NCBI RefSeq assembly: GCF_900086725.1
Contig: NZ_LT574838.1
Location: 305,338-369,337, forward strand
Source: Bariatricus massiliensis
GTDB lineage: Bacteria > Bacillota > Clostridia > Lachnospirales > Lachnospiraceae
Reading direction: 5' to 3'
Length of the DNA stretch: 64,000 bases
Part shown: positions 16,654 to 25,101 of the stretch, one piece after another
How positions within the stretch are numbered: the stretch's first letter is position 1
How the letters are laid out: each line of letters begins with the position of its first letter
Notes under the pieces: generated by a model
Seen by the model: the letters and a program-made list of their open reading frames with translations, nothing else
What the model was told of the DNA's origin: nothing
Databases searched by the model: none
Program-made: the position numbers and the translations under genes

Positions 16654-18174
16654 TCAATAGAAGCCATCCTTCAACGTTTCATAAGCGTTTTTCCACTTGT
16701 CAAATACTCTCTGATATTCTTCTGCCTTTCCCTCATCCGGATAAAATACCTTACTTACAGTTACCGCCTTTTTCACCGCATCCCTGCAGGACTCATATAT
16801 CCCCAAGGCGATGCCGGCATACATTGCAGCTCCAAGACACCCCGTTTCTGTAGTATTGACTACTTCAAACGGTACCTGTATGATGTCCGCAAACAGCTGA
16901 CACCAAAAGTCACTTTTCGCTGCTCCACCGACAATCCGTATACTGGATAAAGGAATTCCCGCTGCCCGCTCTGCATTGACAATGTCAAGCATCTCATAAC
17001 AAACTCCTTCCAGTACGGCGCGGCTCATATCGTTGTGGTCATTCTTTAATGTCATCCCAAGAAATGTCCCGCGTGCATTATAATCCTGCTTCGCCGATAC
17101 TCCCTGAAGGTATGGAAGGAAAAAGACGCCATTGGCTCCAATCGGCGATTCTTTCGCCCCCTCTACAATAAGGTCGTAAACATCCTCTCCTAAAGTTTCC
17201 GCATGGGCAGCTTCTTTCTGACAGCAAGTATCCCGGTACCATCTGAATGCCGAACCAGCCGCACTTGACATGCCTTCTACCGTATAATTGCCCATGCCGT
17301 GATTCTCTTTTACCACCAGCTTCATATTGGGATCATATGCCGGTCGGTCAGATGCAATAAAGCAGCTCCCAAAAGTACCGATTACCATGACTGCGGAACC
17401 ACTTTCCACCAGCCCGCCGCCAAAGGTACTGCAATTTTGGTCAATAGCGCCCAGACAAATCTTACATCCTACCGGCAGGCCGGTCTTATTTGATATCTCT
17501 TTCTTTACTGTCCCAACTATTTTCCCCGGTTCTACAATAATCTCCGGCATCTGAACACCTTCAAGCCCGGCAAGTTTCAGATGTTTCTCCGACCATTGGT
17601 GCTTTACAATATCAGTCGCAGCCATCCGGGATGCCGAGGTGTCATCCACATAATAACTGTCCGCTCCGAACTGCTTTAGATAGTAATCCTGAGTGCAGCA
17701 GATTCTAGAAACCTTTGACCACATTTCTGGTTCATGATTTTGGAACCATAAGAATTTGGCAATACCGGCATTTCCCGTTGTAATAGGCCTGCCGGCTGTA
17801 TGATAATGTTCCTCAGGAGAGAAGTTCTCCTTCAACATCTCAATCTCCTGTCCCGTAACACGAATGTCGTTCCATACTACAAAATCATACAGTAAATTTT
17901 CATGCTCATCCATAAGACAGAATGTATTTGAAATTGTTGACAACCCCATCGCTGATATGTCATCCGCATCTATTCTGGCGTTTTCAATGGCTTCTTTGCA
18001 AGTAGAGAACAGCTTCGACAATACATCCTCCGGTTTTTGCTCTACATAACCCGGTTTTGGGTAAATACACGAATACTCTCTGTAAGACATTCCCATAAGA
18101 TTGCCATCTAAATCGAATACACATGTTTTACATCCTGTTGTTCCCGCATCAATACCTACTAAATATTTGCCCAT
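16654..18174 (-). CDS. FGGY-family carbohydrate kinase
   Basis: About 506 residues, the usual FGGY size. Features: phosphate-1 motif VGIDAGTTGCKTCVFD at the N-terminus, a WNDIR substrate-region motif, GAIDQNCSTFGGG in place of the usual GxxD catalytic segment, and the C-terminal adenosine motif IRIVGGAAKSDFWCQLFADI. It should phosphorylate a sugar, polyol or sugar acid in the cytoplasm. Its ribosome site overlaps the stop codon of the deoC-like gene, so the two are coupled. A GTG three codons upstream is possible but places the start inside the Shine-Dalgarno. The substrate is not predictable from sequence. Confidence 0.88.
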   Translation of the reverse strand: MGKYLVGIDAGTTGCKTCVFDLDGNLMGMSYREYSCIYPKPGYVEQKPEDVLSKLFSTCKEAIENARIDADDISAMGLSTISNTFCLMDEHENLLYDFVVWNDIRVTGQEIEMLKENFSPEEHYHTAGRPITTGNAGIAKFLWFQNHEPEMWSKVSRICCTQDYYLKQFGADSYYVDDTSASRMAATDIVKHQWSEKHLKLAGLEGVQMPEIIVEPGKIVGTVKKEISNKTGLPVGCKICLGAIDQNCSTFGGGLVESGSAVMVIGTFGSCFIASDRPAYDPNMKLVVKENHGMGNYTVEGMSSAAGSAFRWYRDTCCQKEAAHAETLGEDVYDLIVEGAKESPIGANGVFFLPYLQGVSAKQDYNARGTFLGMTLKNDHNDMSRAVLEGVCYEMLDIVNAERAAGIPLSSIRIVGGAAKSDFWCQLFADIIQVPFEVVNTTETGCLGAAMYAGIALGIYESCRDAVKKAVTVSKVFYPDEGKAEEYQRVFDKWKNAYETLKDGFY

Positions 18175-18183
18175 AATAAACAC

Positions 18184-18912
18184 CTACCGCTCATCAGGCT
18201 GTCCAGAATTAAAAATACCGGCCTCTCTCAGTTCATCAATACCGTCAAGCATTTCAAATGGATTCTGGGAACCAATTCTCCTTGCCCCCGCCAGAAGATA
18301 TATAAATGCATTCTGTGGTTTTGGACTTTGGACTCCAGATACTTTTAGTAACGTGTCTGTCTCCCTCACCATATCGGCCATCATCTTGATTTGATGGAAG
18401 GTCGGGCCTTTTAACTGGCCAGTATTAGATTTAATATAGTTAACCTTATTCTTAATGCCAATCTGTACAACTTTTCCCAGTTCCTCATCGTTCAACTCAC
18501 AGCATTCGACAATCATCTTTAAAACTGCTTCCGGAACTGCGTGTCTCACTTTCTCTACTTCCTCTTCAATAATATCCCAGTTCCCCTCCTTGGCCGCTCG
18601 ATAATTGATGACGAAGTCAATATTTGTCACACCAAGCTCCTGAATTTTCTGCGCGTTGTATGCTTTCACATCGGGCAAGTCTATCCCTCTTGGAAACGCG
18701 AGGCTCATACCAAGGAATAAGCCCGACCCTTCAATAATCGGTTTTACGATTGGAACTTCGTAAGGATTACAATATACTCCGGCAAGATTATACTCAATAG
18801 CTTTGTGACAGTTTTCAATTATCTTCTCTTTGGGATTAAAACTTACGTGGGAACATTCAAAAAATTGTCCCAAATCATGTTTACTCATATTTCTTACATC
18901 TACATTCTTCAT
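18184..18912 (-). CDS. DeoC-like aldolase (deoxyribose-phosphate aldolase family)
   Basis: About 242 residues forming a TIM barrel of the DeoC family. Visible family blocks are LAGVYCNPYEV, IDFVINYRAAKEG (DERA: DMVINIGA), LKMIVECCELNDEEL and the Schiff-base lysine strand YIKSNTGQL (DERA: FVKTSTGF). The lysine is present, but SNTGQ instead of TSTGF suggests a shifted substrate. DERA cleaves 2-deoxyribose-5-phosphate to acetaldehyde and glyceraldehyde-3-phosphate. It is the first gene of its unit, behind a promoter with a GntR-type operator. GGAGGG precedes the ATG. Confidence 0.82.
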   Translation of the reverse strand: MKNVDVRNMSKHDLGQFFECSHVSFNPKEKIIENCHKAIEYNLAGVYCNPYEVPIVKPIIEGSGLFLGMSLAFPRGIDLPDVKAYNAQKIQELGVTNIDFVINYRAAKEGNWDIIEEEVEKVRHAVPEAVLKMIVECCELNDEELGKVVQIGIKNKVNYIKSNTGQLKGPTFHQIKMMADMVRETDTLLKVSGVQSPKPQNAFIYLLAGARRIGSQNPFEMLDGIDELREAGIFNSGQPDER

Positions 18913-18958
18913 AGCAAAACCCTCCTGTGCACTGTTAAACTGTTTCCATTGTTCCACT

Positions 18959-18972
18959 CATGTATATACAAG
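18959..18972 (-). promoter_or_regulatory. GntR-type operator, deoC unit
   Basis: CTTGTATATACATG on the minus strand, just downstream of the -10 element of the deoC promoter, so a bound repressor would block initiation. Identical to the site at 22187-22200. Confidence 0.75.
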
Positions 18973-18982
18973 TTATAATGTG

Positions 18983-19011
18983 ACTATACCACTCTTCTCG
19001 CCACCTGTCAA
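18983..19011 (-). promoter_or_regulatory. Promoter of the deoC-kinase-transporter unit
   Basis: TTGACA (19006-19011), 17 bases, TATAGT (18983-18988). It starts immediately downstream of the transketolase C-subunit stop codon. Confidence 0.85.
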
Positions 19012-19019
19012 TGCATTTT

Positions 19020-19964
19020 CTAAAAATAAACACCTTTGAAATCCTGCTCTATCCGGGCCGCTATACTATCTGCGTCTAACTCATAGTATGCAAGCACTTC
19101 GCTATAAGGGCCAGATATACAATAATCATGCGGAATCGCCAGCTTTATTAATTCAGCCGGACACCCCTCCGTCGCGAGAAGTTCCCCTACTTTATTGCCA
19201 AGCCCGCCTTCTGTATAATGCTCTTCCACCGTCACTACAAATCCCGTACGTGCGGCTGATTCCAATATTGCGTCACAATCCAGAGGAATAAGGGTAGAGA
19301 TTCCCAAATGTTCTACAGAGATATCTCTTTCGTTAAGCTTACGGCATGCCTTTACCGCGTTAGCAGTCATGCTTCCAGCACTTATCAGAGTGACGTCTTC
19401 CCCGTGGCAAATATGTCTGGCCTTCCCTATTTCAAAACCGGACTCAAACAAATTTTCTTGTTTTTCATTGCCAATCCGCATGTAGACAGGCCCCTCATAC
19501 TTCAGCATGGCTCTTACGGCCTCCCGGATCTCATTGGGATCTTGAGGCGCTAACACAACCACTCCCGGAATCATCCCAATAAGGCCAAAATCATCTAGTG
19601 AATGATGAGTCGTCCCTAAATCTGAATATGTAATTCCGCCATTCCTGCCTACTATTTTTACATTCTGGCGCATATAGCCTATATCATTGCGGAACATCTC
19701 ATAATTTCTTGCAGTAATAAATGACGCAATAGCGCAAATTACCGGTATTTTCCCAGTAGAGGCCAGTCCTGACGCTGCCCCGGTCATTGTCTGTTCCATT
19801 ATGCCAAATTCAAAATACCGCTCCGGGCATTTGTCCATGAATGAACCAAATCCAGAGCTTCTCCCACTATCCGCGGACAAAAGAACAATCTTCCTATTCT
19901 CAAGAGCTATCCGGCATACTTCTTCCCCAAATGTTTTGCGGGGATCCTCAAAATTACCAATCAT
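19020..19964 (-). CDS. Transketolase, C-terminal subunit
   Basis: 314 residues covering the pyrimidine-binding and C-terminal domains of transketolase (FGIMEQTMTGAASGLA with the catalytic glutamate, GGITYSDLGTTHHSLDDFGL). It pairs with the N-terminal subunit encoded just upstream to form one thiamine-diphosphate enzyme that moves two-carbon ketol units between sugar phosphates. The start overlaps the upstream stop by 11 bases and has AGGAGG before it. Similar split pairs occur in dedicated sugar pathways in addition to the housekeeping enzyme. Confidence 0.92.
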   Translation of the reverse strand: MIGNFEDPRKTFGEEVCRIALENRKIVLLSADSGRSSGFGSFMDKCPERYFEFGIMEQTMTGAASGLASTGKIPVICAIASFITARNYEMFRNDIGYMRQNVKIVGRNGGITYSDLGTTHHSLDDFGLIGMIPGVVVLAPQDPNEIREAVRAMLKYEGPVYMRIGNEKQENLFESGFEIGKARHICHGEDVTLISAGSMTANAVKACRKLNERDISVEHLGISTLIPLDCDAILESAARTGFVVTVEEHYTEGGLGNKVGELLATEGCPAELIKLAIPHDYCISGPYSEVLAYYELDADSIAARIEQDFKGVYF

Positions 19965-20802
19965 ATCCTTTTCCCTCCTGAAGTCCTGCCTTTATCTTTA
20001 TAGACTTTACAGCCTCATCAAGCTCCCCCTCATTGGGAGACCAGAAATGACTCGCCGCTTTCCCTTCTAAAAATGGTATCCCTTTTCCTTTTATTGTATG
20101 TGCCACAATTACCGTCGGCCTGTCCACAGCAACTCTGGCCATTTCCAGAGCTTCGACAATTTGCTTCATATCATGCCCGTCTATGGTAATCACATTCCAG
20201 CCAAATGCTTCAAAACGCTCCTTGAACGGAGTAAAATTCATGATATCCTGCACCCTGCCGCTGATCTGCAGCCCGTTAAAATCCACAAATACACATAGAT
20301 TAGACAGTTTATAATGTGCTGCGGCAGCGATAGCCTCCCAGTTAGAGCCTTCCGCCAATTCGCCGTCCCCCATTATCACATAAACTCTAGAGTCACCCTC
20401 ATCCAGCCTGATTCCCATTGCCATCCCCACTGCAATCGCGAGTCCATGACCAAGAGCACCTGTATTAGCTTCTATTCCCGGCAGCTTATTCATATCTGGA
20501 TGACCGGGCAGTATTGTTCCTAAAGAACCATATGTATCCAAGTACGGCTTAGGAAAATATCCCTTCTCCGCAAGCACAGCATACTGCGCCAAGCATTTAT
20601 GCCCTGCTGACAAGAGAAATCTATCCCGTTCTTTTTTATGTGGAGCGCCTGAATCACATTTCATTTCCTTAAAATATAATACAGTCACGATATCCATACA
20701 GGAAAAAGCCCCTCCTATATGGCCATGTCCGGCTGCTTTCACCATGCGGAGCGTGCTGATTCGGCATCTGTCTGCTGTCCGTTCTAACTCACGATAATCC
20801 AT
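19954..20802 (-). CDS. Transketolase, N-terminal subunit
   Basis: 282 residues covering the thiamine-diphosphate binding half. Motifs seen: KAAGHGHIGGAFSCMDI at the N-terminus, LSAGHKCLAQYAVL, TGALGHGLAIAVGMA and the metal/TPP motif GDGELAEGSNWEA ending in an asparagine/valine-rich loop (FVDFNGLQ). Nine bases separate it from the transaldolase-like gene upstream. Only a weak GGGG-type ribosome site precedes the ATG, which fits coupling to upstream translation. Confidence 0.92.
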   Translation of the reverse strand: MDYRELERTADRCRISTLRMVKAAGHGHIGGAFSCMDIVTVLYFKEMKCDSGAPHKKERDRFLLSAGHKCLAQYAVLAEKGYFPKPYLDTYGSLGTILPGHPDMNKLPGIEANTGALGHGLAIAVGMAMGIRLDEGDSRVYVIMGDGELAEGSNWEAIAAAAHYKLSNLCVFVDFNGLQISGRVQDIMNFTPFKERFEAFGWNVITIDGHDMKQIVEALEMARVAVDRPTVIVAHTIKGKGIPFLEGKAASHFWSPNEGELDEAVKSIKIKAGLQEGKGYDW

Positions 20803-20810
20803 AACTGTTA

Positions 20811-22166
20811 TTACCCCATCTTTCCAACATTTGAATCATTGTTGACGGCATTCATAAAACGGCGCTGGTAGCTTATCACCTGATTTGTACTTGTAAACCT
20901 AGCCAGATACTTCGGCTCCGCCGTAATGACAACCCGCTCTATCACATCTTCATAATCCGGATCGGTCATTAACCTATCAATATCCGGATAATTATAATCC
21001 CCTTCCATAGAACAGAGAATGAGACGGGTATCCCTCAGTTTAGTTTGTCTTAGCAGCTTCAGATTATGGCGTACACTGTCCAAACCGTCCGAGCCATCCT
21101 TTTCATTAAATTTACGATATTTGATGATATCCTTTGCCTTCTCATAGCACCATTTTAATCCTGTCTCCTCCACAGGCAGATAATCATTTTCTATCATAAA
21201 GGCACGAAGTTCTGTCAAATAACGCTCATCGCCAGTTGCGTCAAATTCCTCCGTAAGTTTCTTGAAAATCTCTGACTGCTTCATCCGATGCCGGATAAAA
21301 CTGTTGATAAAGTATGGCTTCGCCTGTAATGCCAGCGCAGTCTGATAGGGTTCAAACATAAGGGTATAATTCACTCTATAACCATGCTCCCGAAGTTTAA
21401 GCGCCAGATTGTGACTCATAAATGCCGCTTCAGTGCTGCATTGGTCATACCTGCCATTAAATCTTTTATTTCCCTGCATCAACTGGCTCACATTGTCTGC
21501 GGTGATTGGCCCGGTATGAGGGACTTTGACAACAAGGCGGTACTCACTTACTAACTCTTTGAACCGCTCACATTCATCCAATATTTTTTCAAAATCCCGC
21601 TCGAAAGGGTTATTCAGCTCTACAGAAATGTCACAGCCCGGGCCAAGTATACGGCCGATTTCCTTGATAACCTCTTCTCGAGTTTTGAATTTTCTTCCTA
21701 CATTTGCCGCAGGGTTATTCAAAAACAAATCATATATAATACCCGGATTACATGTCAGGTTTCCAAGAAGAGGAGCAATCGGCTCAATTTCATAGGGGTT
21801 AGCCGAATCTGCCGAGAAAACAACTCCTGTAGGACGTTTCATGCCATTCTTATCATAAGAAATATCGCGGATTAAATCTGTATGCAGAGTACCATCCATC
21901 AACAATGTTGTCTCCACTCTGAATCCTGCCGGAATTTCTCCCTTCTGAACATTAAAGGTTTTGATTACATCTTTAAATCGTTCCGTGGTCGTTACATATT
22001 TTACTTTTCCACTTAAACGTTCAAAATCCTCTGCGTGAATTCGAAGATTTTCTACTCTTTCCACCATGCTTTCTTCTCCTCTGGCCGCTGCCGCACCAAG
22101 TGAAGAAAGTGTATAATTCATGTCCAGAGTGCCTTCGCCCTTTCCACTATAATTTACAGTTATCAT
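20811..22166 (-). CDS. Long transaldolase-like protein
   Basis: About 451 residues, roughly twice a TalC-type transaldolase. The barrel begins near residue 115 with VVFSADSANPYEIEPIAPLLGN and TCNPGIIYDL, matching the DxAN...TTNP region. The Schiff-base lysine strand is LVVKVPHTG, and VNYTLMFEPYQTALALQAKPYFINSF matches the CTLVFS...A..YISPF region. An N-terminal ~110-residue extension and a longer C-terminus are not explained by the standard enzyme. It is the first gene behind a GntR-operator promoter and lies before split transketolase, so a role in rearranging an unusual sugar phosphate is likely. AGGAGG precedes the ATG at 22166. Confidence 0.78.
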   Translation of the reverse strand: MITVNYSGKGEGTLDMNYTLSSLGAAAARGEESMVERVENLRIHAEDFERLSGKVKYVTTTERFKDVIKTFNVQKGEIPAGFRVETTLLMDGTLHTDLIRDISYDKNGMKRPTGVVFSADSANPYEIEPIAPLLGNLTCNPGIIYDLFLNNPAANVGRKFKTREEVIKEIGRILGPGCDISVELNNPFERDFEKILDECERFKELVSEYRLVVKVPHTGPITADNVSQLMQGNKRFNGRYDQCSTEAAFMSHNLALKLREHGYRVNYTLMFEPYQTALALQAKPYFINSFIRHRMKQSEIFKKLTEEFDATGDERYLTELRAFMIENDYLPVEETGLKWCYEKAKDIIKYRKFNEKDGSDGLDSVRHNLKLLRQTKLRDTRLILCSMEGDYNYPDIDRLMTDPDYEDVIERVVITAEPKYLARFTSTNQVISYQRRFMNAVNNDSNVGKMG

Positions 22167-22186
22167 AGCAATCCTCCTTTTTTCTT

Positions 22187-22200
22187 CTTGTATATACATG
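22187..22200 (-). promoter_or_regulatory. GntR-type operator 1, transaldolase unit
   Basis: CTTGTATATACATG (plus strand), located between the -10 element and the start codon. Confidence 0.75.
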
Positions 22201-22211
22201 TTTGTAATTAA

Positions 22212-22240
22212 ATCGTACCACTTCCTTTCATCGTTGTCAA
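22212..22240 (-). promoter_or_regulatory. Promoter of the transaldolase-transketolase unit
   Basis: TTGACA (22235-22240), 17 bases, TACGAT (22212-22217). The spacer ends in AAGTGG, close to the deoC promoter spacer GAGTGG. Confidence 0.82.
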
Positions 22241-22248
22241 TACTTATA

Positions 22249-22260
22249 TATACATGTATA
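22249..22260 (-). promoter_or_regulatory. GntR-type operator 2, transaldolase unit
   Basis: Perfect palindrome TATACATGTATA just upstream of the -35 element. Together with the site at 22187-22200 it brackets the promoter, which would permit looping or cooperative repression. Confidence 0.7.
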
Positions 22261-22363
22261 GTTTGTTTTTATATACTTATGTAATGCGGTCATGATATTT
22301 AATATTGTAAAAAAAAGACAACTAACTTTTCATCGTTAGCTGTCCTTACTTTGAGAACTCTGT

Positions 22364-23083
22364 TTAATCATACTGTAATTTAATCTTAATCTTATCACCT
22401 CTAAAAAGCACCTTTGTATATTCATAAGGCACATTATTGGTATCATATATAATATCTTCTAAAAGCAACAACGGATGGCCCGCCTCTACTTCGAGCAAAG
22501 TTCCTTCTTCCTTTGTCGCGACAATAGACTCCAAAGTCTCTGACACCTTTTTTCTGGTCAGACCATATTCTTCATTTAAAATGACACAAAGCTGCTCTCT
22601 TTCCAACAGCTCCTCCGAAAGTTTCTCTCTATACTTCTCATTGATGTAGGATACATGAAGGCTGATTGGCCCGTCCTCTATATAACGAATGCGCTTAATC
22701 ATAAATACGGAATCTCCTGACAAAAGGCCAAGATTTTTGGCAATCTTACCAGTACTTTTCATAGTCTTGCATTCTACGATTCTGGTCTTTACTTCATATC
22801 CCATTTGTTCCAACTGTTCCCGTATTCCAATGTAGGATGGACTCAGGGCCAGAATCTTTTCACTGACAAAAGTCCCTTTGCCCTGAACACGGTATAAAAG
22901 GCCCTCTTTTACCAAGTCGGACACCACCGCACGCGCGGTCATTCTGCTCAGTCCATATAGTGAACTCAATTCGTTCTCAGAAGGGATTTTTTCATTCGGC
23001 TCCCATTTCCCAGCTTCAATTTCATCCATCAGAATATCTTTCAACTGCTGATATAGCGGTTTTGGTGTATTTCTCTCTAACAT
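22364..23083 (-). CDS. GntR-family regulator (HutC/UTRA), likely local repressor
   Basis: 239 residues. GntR winged helix: PLYQQLKDILMDEIEAGKWEPNEKIPSENELSS..GLSRMTARAVVSDLVKEGLLYRVQGKGTF (residues ~8-70), followed by a UTRA ligand domain ending in GDKIKIKLQYD. Its own promoter carries the operator ATACATGTAT at the start site, so it is probably autoregulated. The same motif occurs at three other promoters in the locus, making this the best candidate for their repressor, with a phosphosugar as inducer by family analogy. Confidence 0.9.
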   Translation of the reverse strand: MLERNTPKPLYQQLKDILMDEIEAGKWEPNEKIPSENELSSLYGLSRMTARAVVSDLVKEGLLYRVQGKGTFVSEKILALSPSYIGIREQLEQMGYEVKTRIVECKTMKSTGKIAKNLGLLSGDSVFMIKRIRYIEDGPISLHVSYINEKYREKLSEELLEREQLCVILNEEYGLTRKKVSETLESIVATKEEGTLLEVEAGHPLLLLEDIIYDTNNVPYEYTKVLFRGDKIKIKLQYD

Positions 23084-23098
23084 TATTTACCACCTTTC

Positions 23099-23108
23099 AT
23101 ACATGTAT
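23099..23108 (-). promoter_or_regulatory. GntR-type operator at the regulator's own promoter
   Basis: Palindrome ATACATGTAT next to the -10 element, overlapping the predicted transcript start. Confidence 0.68.
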
Positions 23109-23137
23109 ATTCTATATAACGAAAGTATAGATGTCAA
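23109..23137 (-). promoter_or_regulatory. Promoter of the GntR regulator gene
   Basis: TTGACA (23132-23137), 17 bases, TAGAAT (23109-23114). It lies inside the last codons of the PHP gene. Confidence 0.78.
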
Positions 23138-24068
23138 TCAAAACTTTTAACTTGTCATAGCTGCAGAACTGCGCGTATGAAATACCACGTTCCCCGATAT
23201 CTCTGGGATTTTTTATGCCCTTTTTCTTGTCTCCATGATAATCCGAACCGCCTGACATAATCAGATCTCTCCCCTCATATTTTTTAAGAACCTCTTGTTC
23301 AATCTCCTCTGGTGTCATTTTACCGTCATAGCTCGTTTTGTCGTAAGAATAGGAAGCCTCAATGCCATCCAGCCCATGTTCTATGAGAACCTCAATGAAT
23401 TCCTCTCTCGAAATCACATTGCCGCCATATTCTACACTTTCCTTTATCAAGTAAGGATGTGCCAAAATGACAATCCCACCCATTTTATGTATCTGACCTA
23501 TCACTTCTACAGCCTTGGGTTTCTCTCTCTTTATATGAAGTTTAGGCGAATTTTTAACAAAAAGTTTTGCATCTTTCCAACTTTCCACATATCCCTTTCT
23601 GGCCATTAGTTCAAAAATCATTTTCTTTTGAACCTTATCCTCCGGCACGGGATTTGCATTATTGTCCAACACTTCATCCCATGAGACAGCCATACCTAAT
23701 TCCTGTAAGGCAAGAACCAGTTTTTTATAACTTCCTTTCTTACTCTGAATAGTAAATTCGTCTAGCTCTTTGAAATAATCCAGAGACCAATCACATCCAA
23801 AGCAGACCAGATGTACATCATCGATTTTAGTCTCTGTTGAGATTTCTATCCCTTTCATCAGATGAATATTTTTCCTTCTGGCATATTTCAAAATATCTTC
23901 ACATCCCATTTCCGTCTCAACCTTATCCGGAGGAATCACATCATGATCTGTTATTGCAACAACTTTAAGCCCCCGCGAAGCGGCATGATCTATATATTCT
24001 CGGGGCGTATCATTTCCATCGGACCGGTTTGTATGTCCATGCAAATCACATTCATATACCTTTCTCAT
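23112..24068 (-). CDS. PHP-domain metallo-phosphoesterase
   Basis: 318 residues. All four PHP motifs are present: DLHGHTNRSDG, AITDHDVI, a glutamate segment KGIEISTETK, and HPYLIKE with the final SGGSDYHGDKKKG. Such proteins hydrolyse phosphoesters (nucleotides or small phosphorylated molecules) using two or three metals. It follows the class II aldolase by 16 bases. A role in removing phosphate from a pathway intermediate is inference. The ribosome site is GGAG-like. Confidence 0.85.
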   Translation of the reverse strand: MRKVYECDLHGHTNRSDGNDTPREYIDHAASRGLKVVAITDHDVIPPDKVETEMGCEDILKYARRKNIHLMKGIEISTETKIDDVHLVCFGCDWSLDYFKELDEFTIQSKKGSYKKLVLALQELGMAVSWDEVLDNNANPVPEDKVQKKMIFELMARKGYVESWKDAKLFVKNSPKLHIKREKPKAVEVIGQIHKMGGIVILAHPYLIKESVEYGGNVISREEFIEVLIEHGLDGIEASYSYDKTSYDGKMTPEEIEQEVLKKYEGRDLIMSGGSDYHGDKKKGIKNPRDIGERGISYAQFCSYDKLKVLIDIYTFVI

Positions 24069-24084
24069 AGCTTTCTCCTTATTA

Positions 24085-24933
24085 TTAAAAATGATTTTTT
24101 ATCCCTGAAAATACTTCTAAATGTTTTCTAATTTCTTCTTTTACCGCTATTTTAACCTGCTCATCAAAGGCAATCGGCGAAAATTTTTCTCTGGACATGA
24201 CTAACTGCGCTGTCTTTTCTAAATAGGTGTTCTTTACGATTGTCGATATATTGATTTTCCTTCCTCCAAGTTTTATAAGGCGGCAAAATGTTTCCGCTGA
24301 AAGTCCAGAACCGCCGTGGATTACAATCGGTACATTTTCCTTTCCTAATTGTCCCACTAATTCAAAATTGATATTGGGTGTACCTTTGTATACACCGTGG
24401 GCTGTCCCGATGGCGGGCGCAACAGCATCTACTTCAGACTCCTTTATATACTTTATAGTTTCCTCATATCCTGCCCCCACTTCCCTGTCATTCACTATCT
24501 CTTCCTCGGTACCCGATATGATTCCTACCTCCCCTTCTATGGCCACGCCCCTAGCATGTGCTATTTCGGCCATCTCTCTGCTGCTGGAAATGTTGCTCTC
24601 CAATAATTGCTGTGAGAAATCCATCATTATACTATCCCACCCTGCTTCTGCACACCGCTTTCCAAGCTCCTTATCTCTGCAGTGATCCAAGTGGACAGCC
24701 ACATTTACTTTTGCATATCTTCGTATAGAATCAATCATAGAAATGAGCGCCTCCGCTCCAAAATATTCGACAGTGCCAACCGATGTCTGTATAATAACGT
24801 CCTGGCCTATCTCTTCTGCAGCCTCGATTGCTGCTTTGGCAGTTATATAATTGAATATATTGACTGCACCAACCGCATATTTTCCTTCTTCTGCTTTTTT
24901 TAATATATTTACGAATCTATTTTCTTCTTTCAT
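24085..24933 (-). CDS. Class II fructose/tagatose-bisphosphate aldolase family protein
   Basis: About 282 residues. Zinc ligands of class II ketose-bisphosphate aldolases are visible: HLDHCRD, AIGTAHGVYKG and PIVIHGGSGL. Also seen is the GEVG motif (IEGEVGIISGTEE). It resembles GatY/KbaY-type and related aldolases that cleave ketose phosphates into dihydroxyacetone phosphate plus an aldehyde. It is first in a unit with the PHP gene, behind a GntR-operator promoter. GGAGG precedes the ATG at 24933; a longer frame runs upstream through the operator and is rejected. Confidence 0.88.
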   Translation of the reverse strand: MKEENRFVNILKKAEEGKYAVGAVNIFNYITAKAAIEAAEEIGQDVIIQTSVGTVEYFGAEALISMIDSIRRYAKVNVAVHLDHCRDKELGKRCAEAGWDSIMMDFSQQLLESNISSSREMAEIAHARGVAIEGEVGIISGTEEEIVNDREVGAGYEETIKYIKESEVDAVAPAIGTAHGVYKGTPNINFELVGQLGKENVPIVIHGGSGLSAETFCRLIKLGGRKINISTIVKNTYLEKTAQLVMSREKFSPIAFDEQVKIAVKEEIRKHLEVFSGIKNHF

Positions 24934-24958
24934 TTTCTTTTCCTCCTTTATGATTAAA

Positions 24959-24976
24959 CTTGTATATACCTGTATA
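24959..24976 (-). promoter_or_regulatory. GntR-type operator, aldolase unit
   Basis: CTTGTATATACCTGTATA (plus strand), adjoining the -10 element of the aldolase promoter; one base differs from the sites at 18959 and 22187 within the core. Confidence 0.7.
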
Positions 24977-25002
24977 TTATAATAATATATTTTATTTGTC
25001 AA
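24974..25002 (-). promoter_or_regulatory. Promoter of the aldolase-PHP unit
   Basis: TTGACA (24997-25002) and TAATAT (24974-24979) with 17 bases between. Confidence 0.75.
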
Positions 25003-25043
25003 CCCCATTTTCACCATCAATCTCAAATATGGCAAACATTATA

Positions 25044-25087
25044 ATAGGCAGCATATTTGCCTGTTTCCAGACTCATATGCTGCCTAT
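25044..25087 (-). terminator. Hairpin downstream of the YgjP-type peptidase
   Basis: 13-bp inverted repeat (ATAGGCAGCATAT and its complement), without a clear T-run. It probably acts as a terminator for the gene ending at 25102. Confidence 0.6.
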
Positions 25088-25101
25088 ATACTAATCTTTT
25101 T

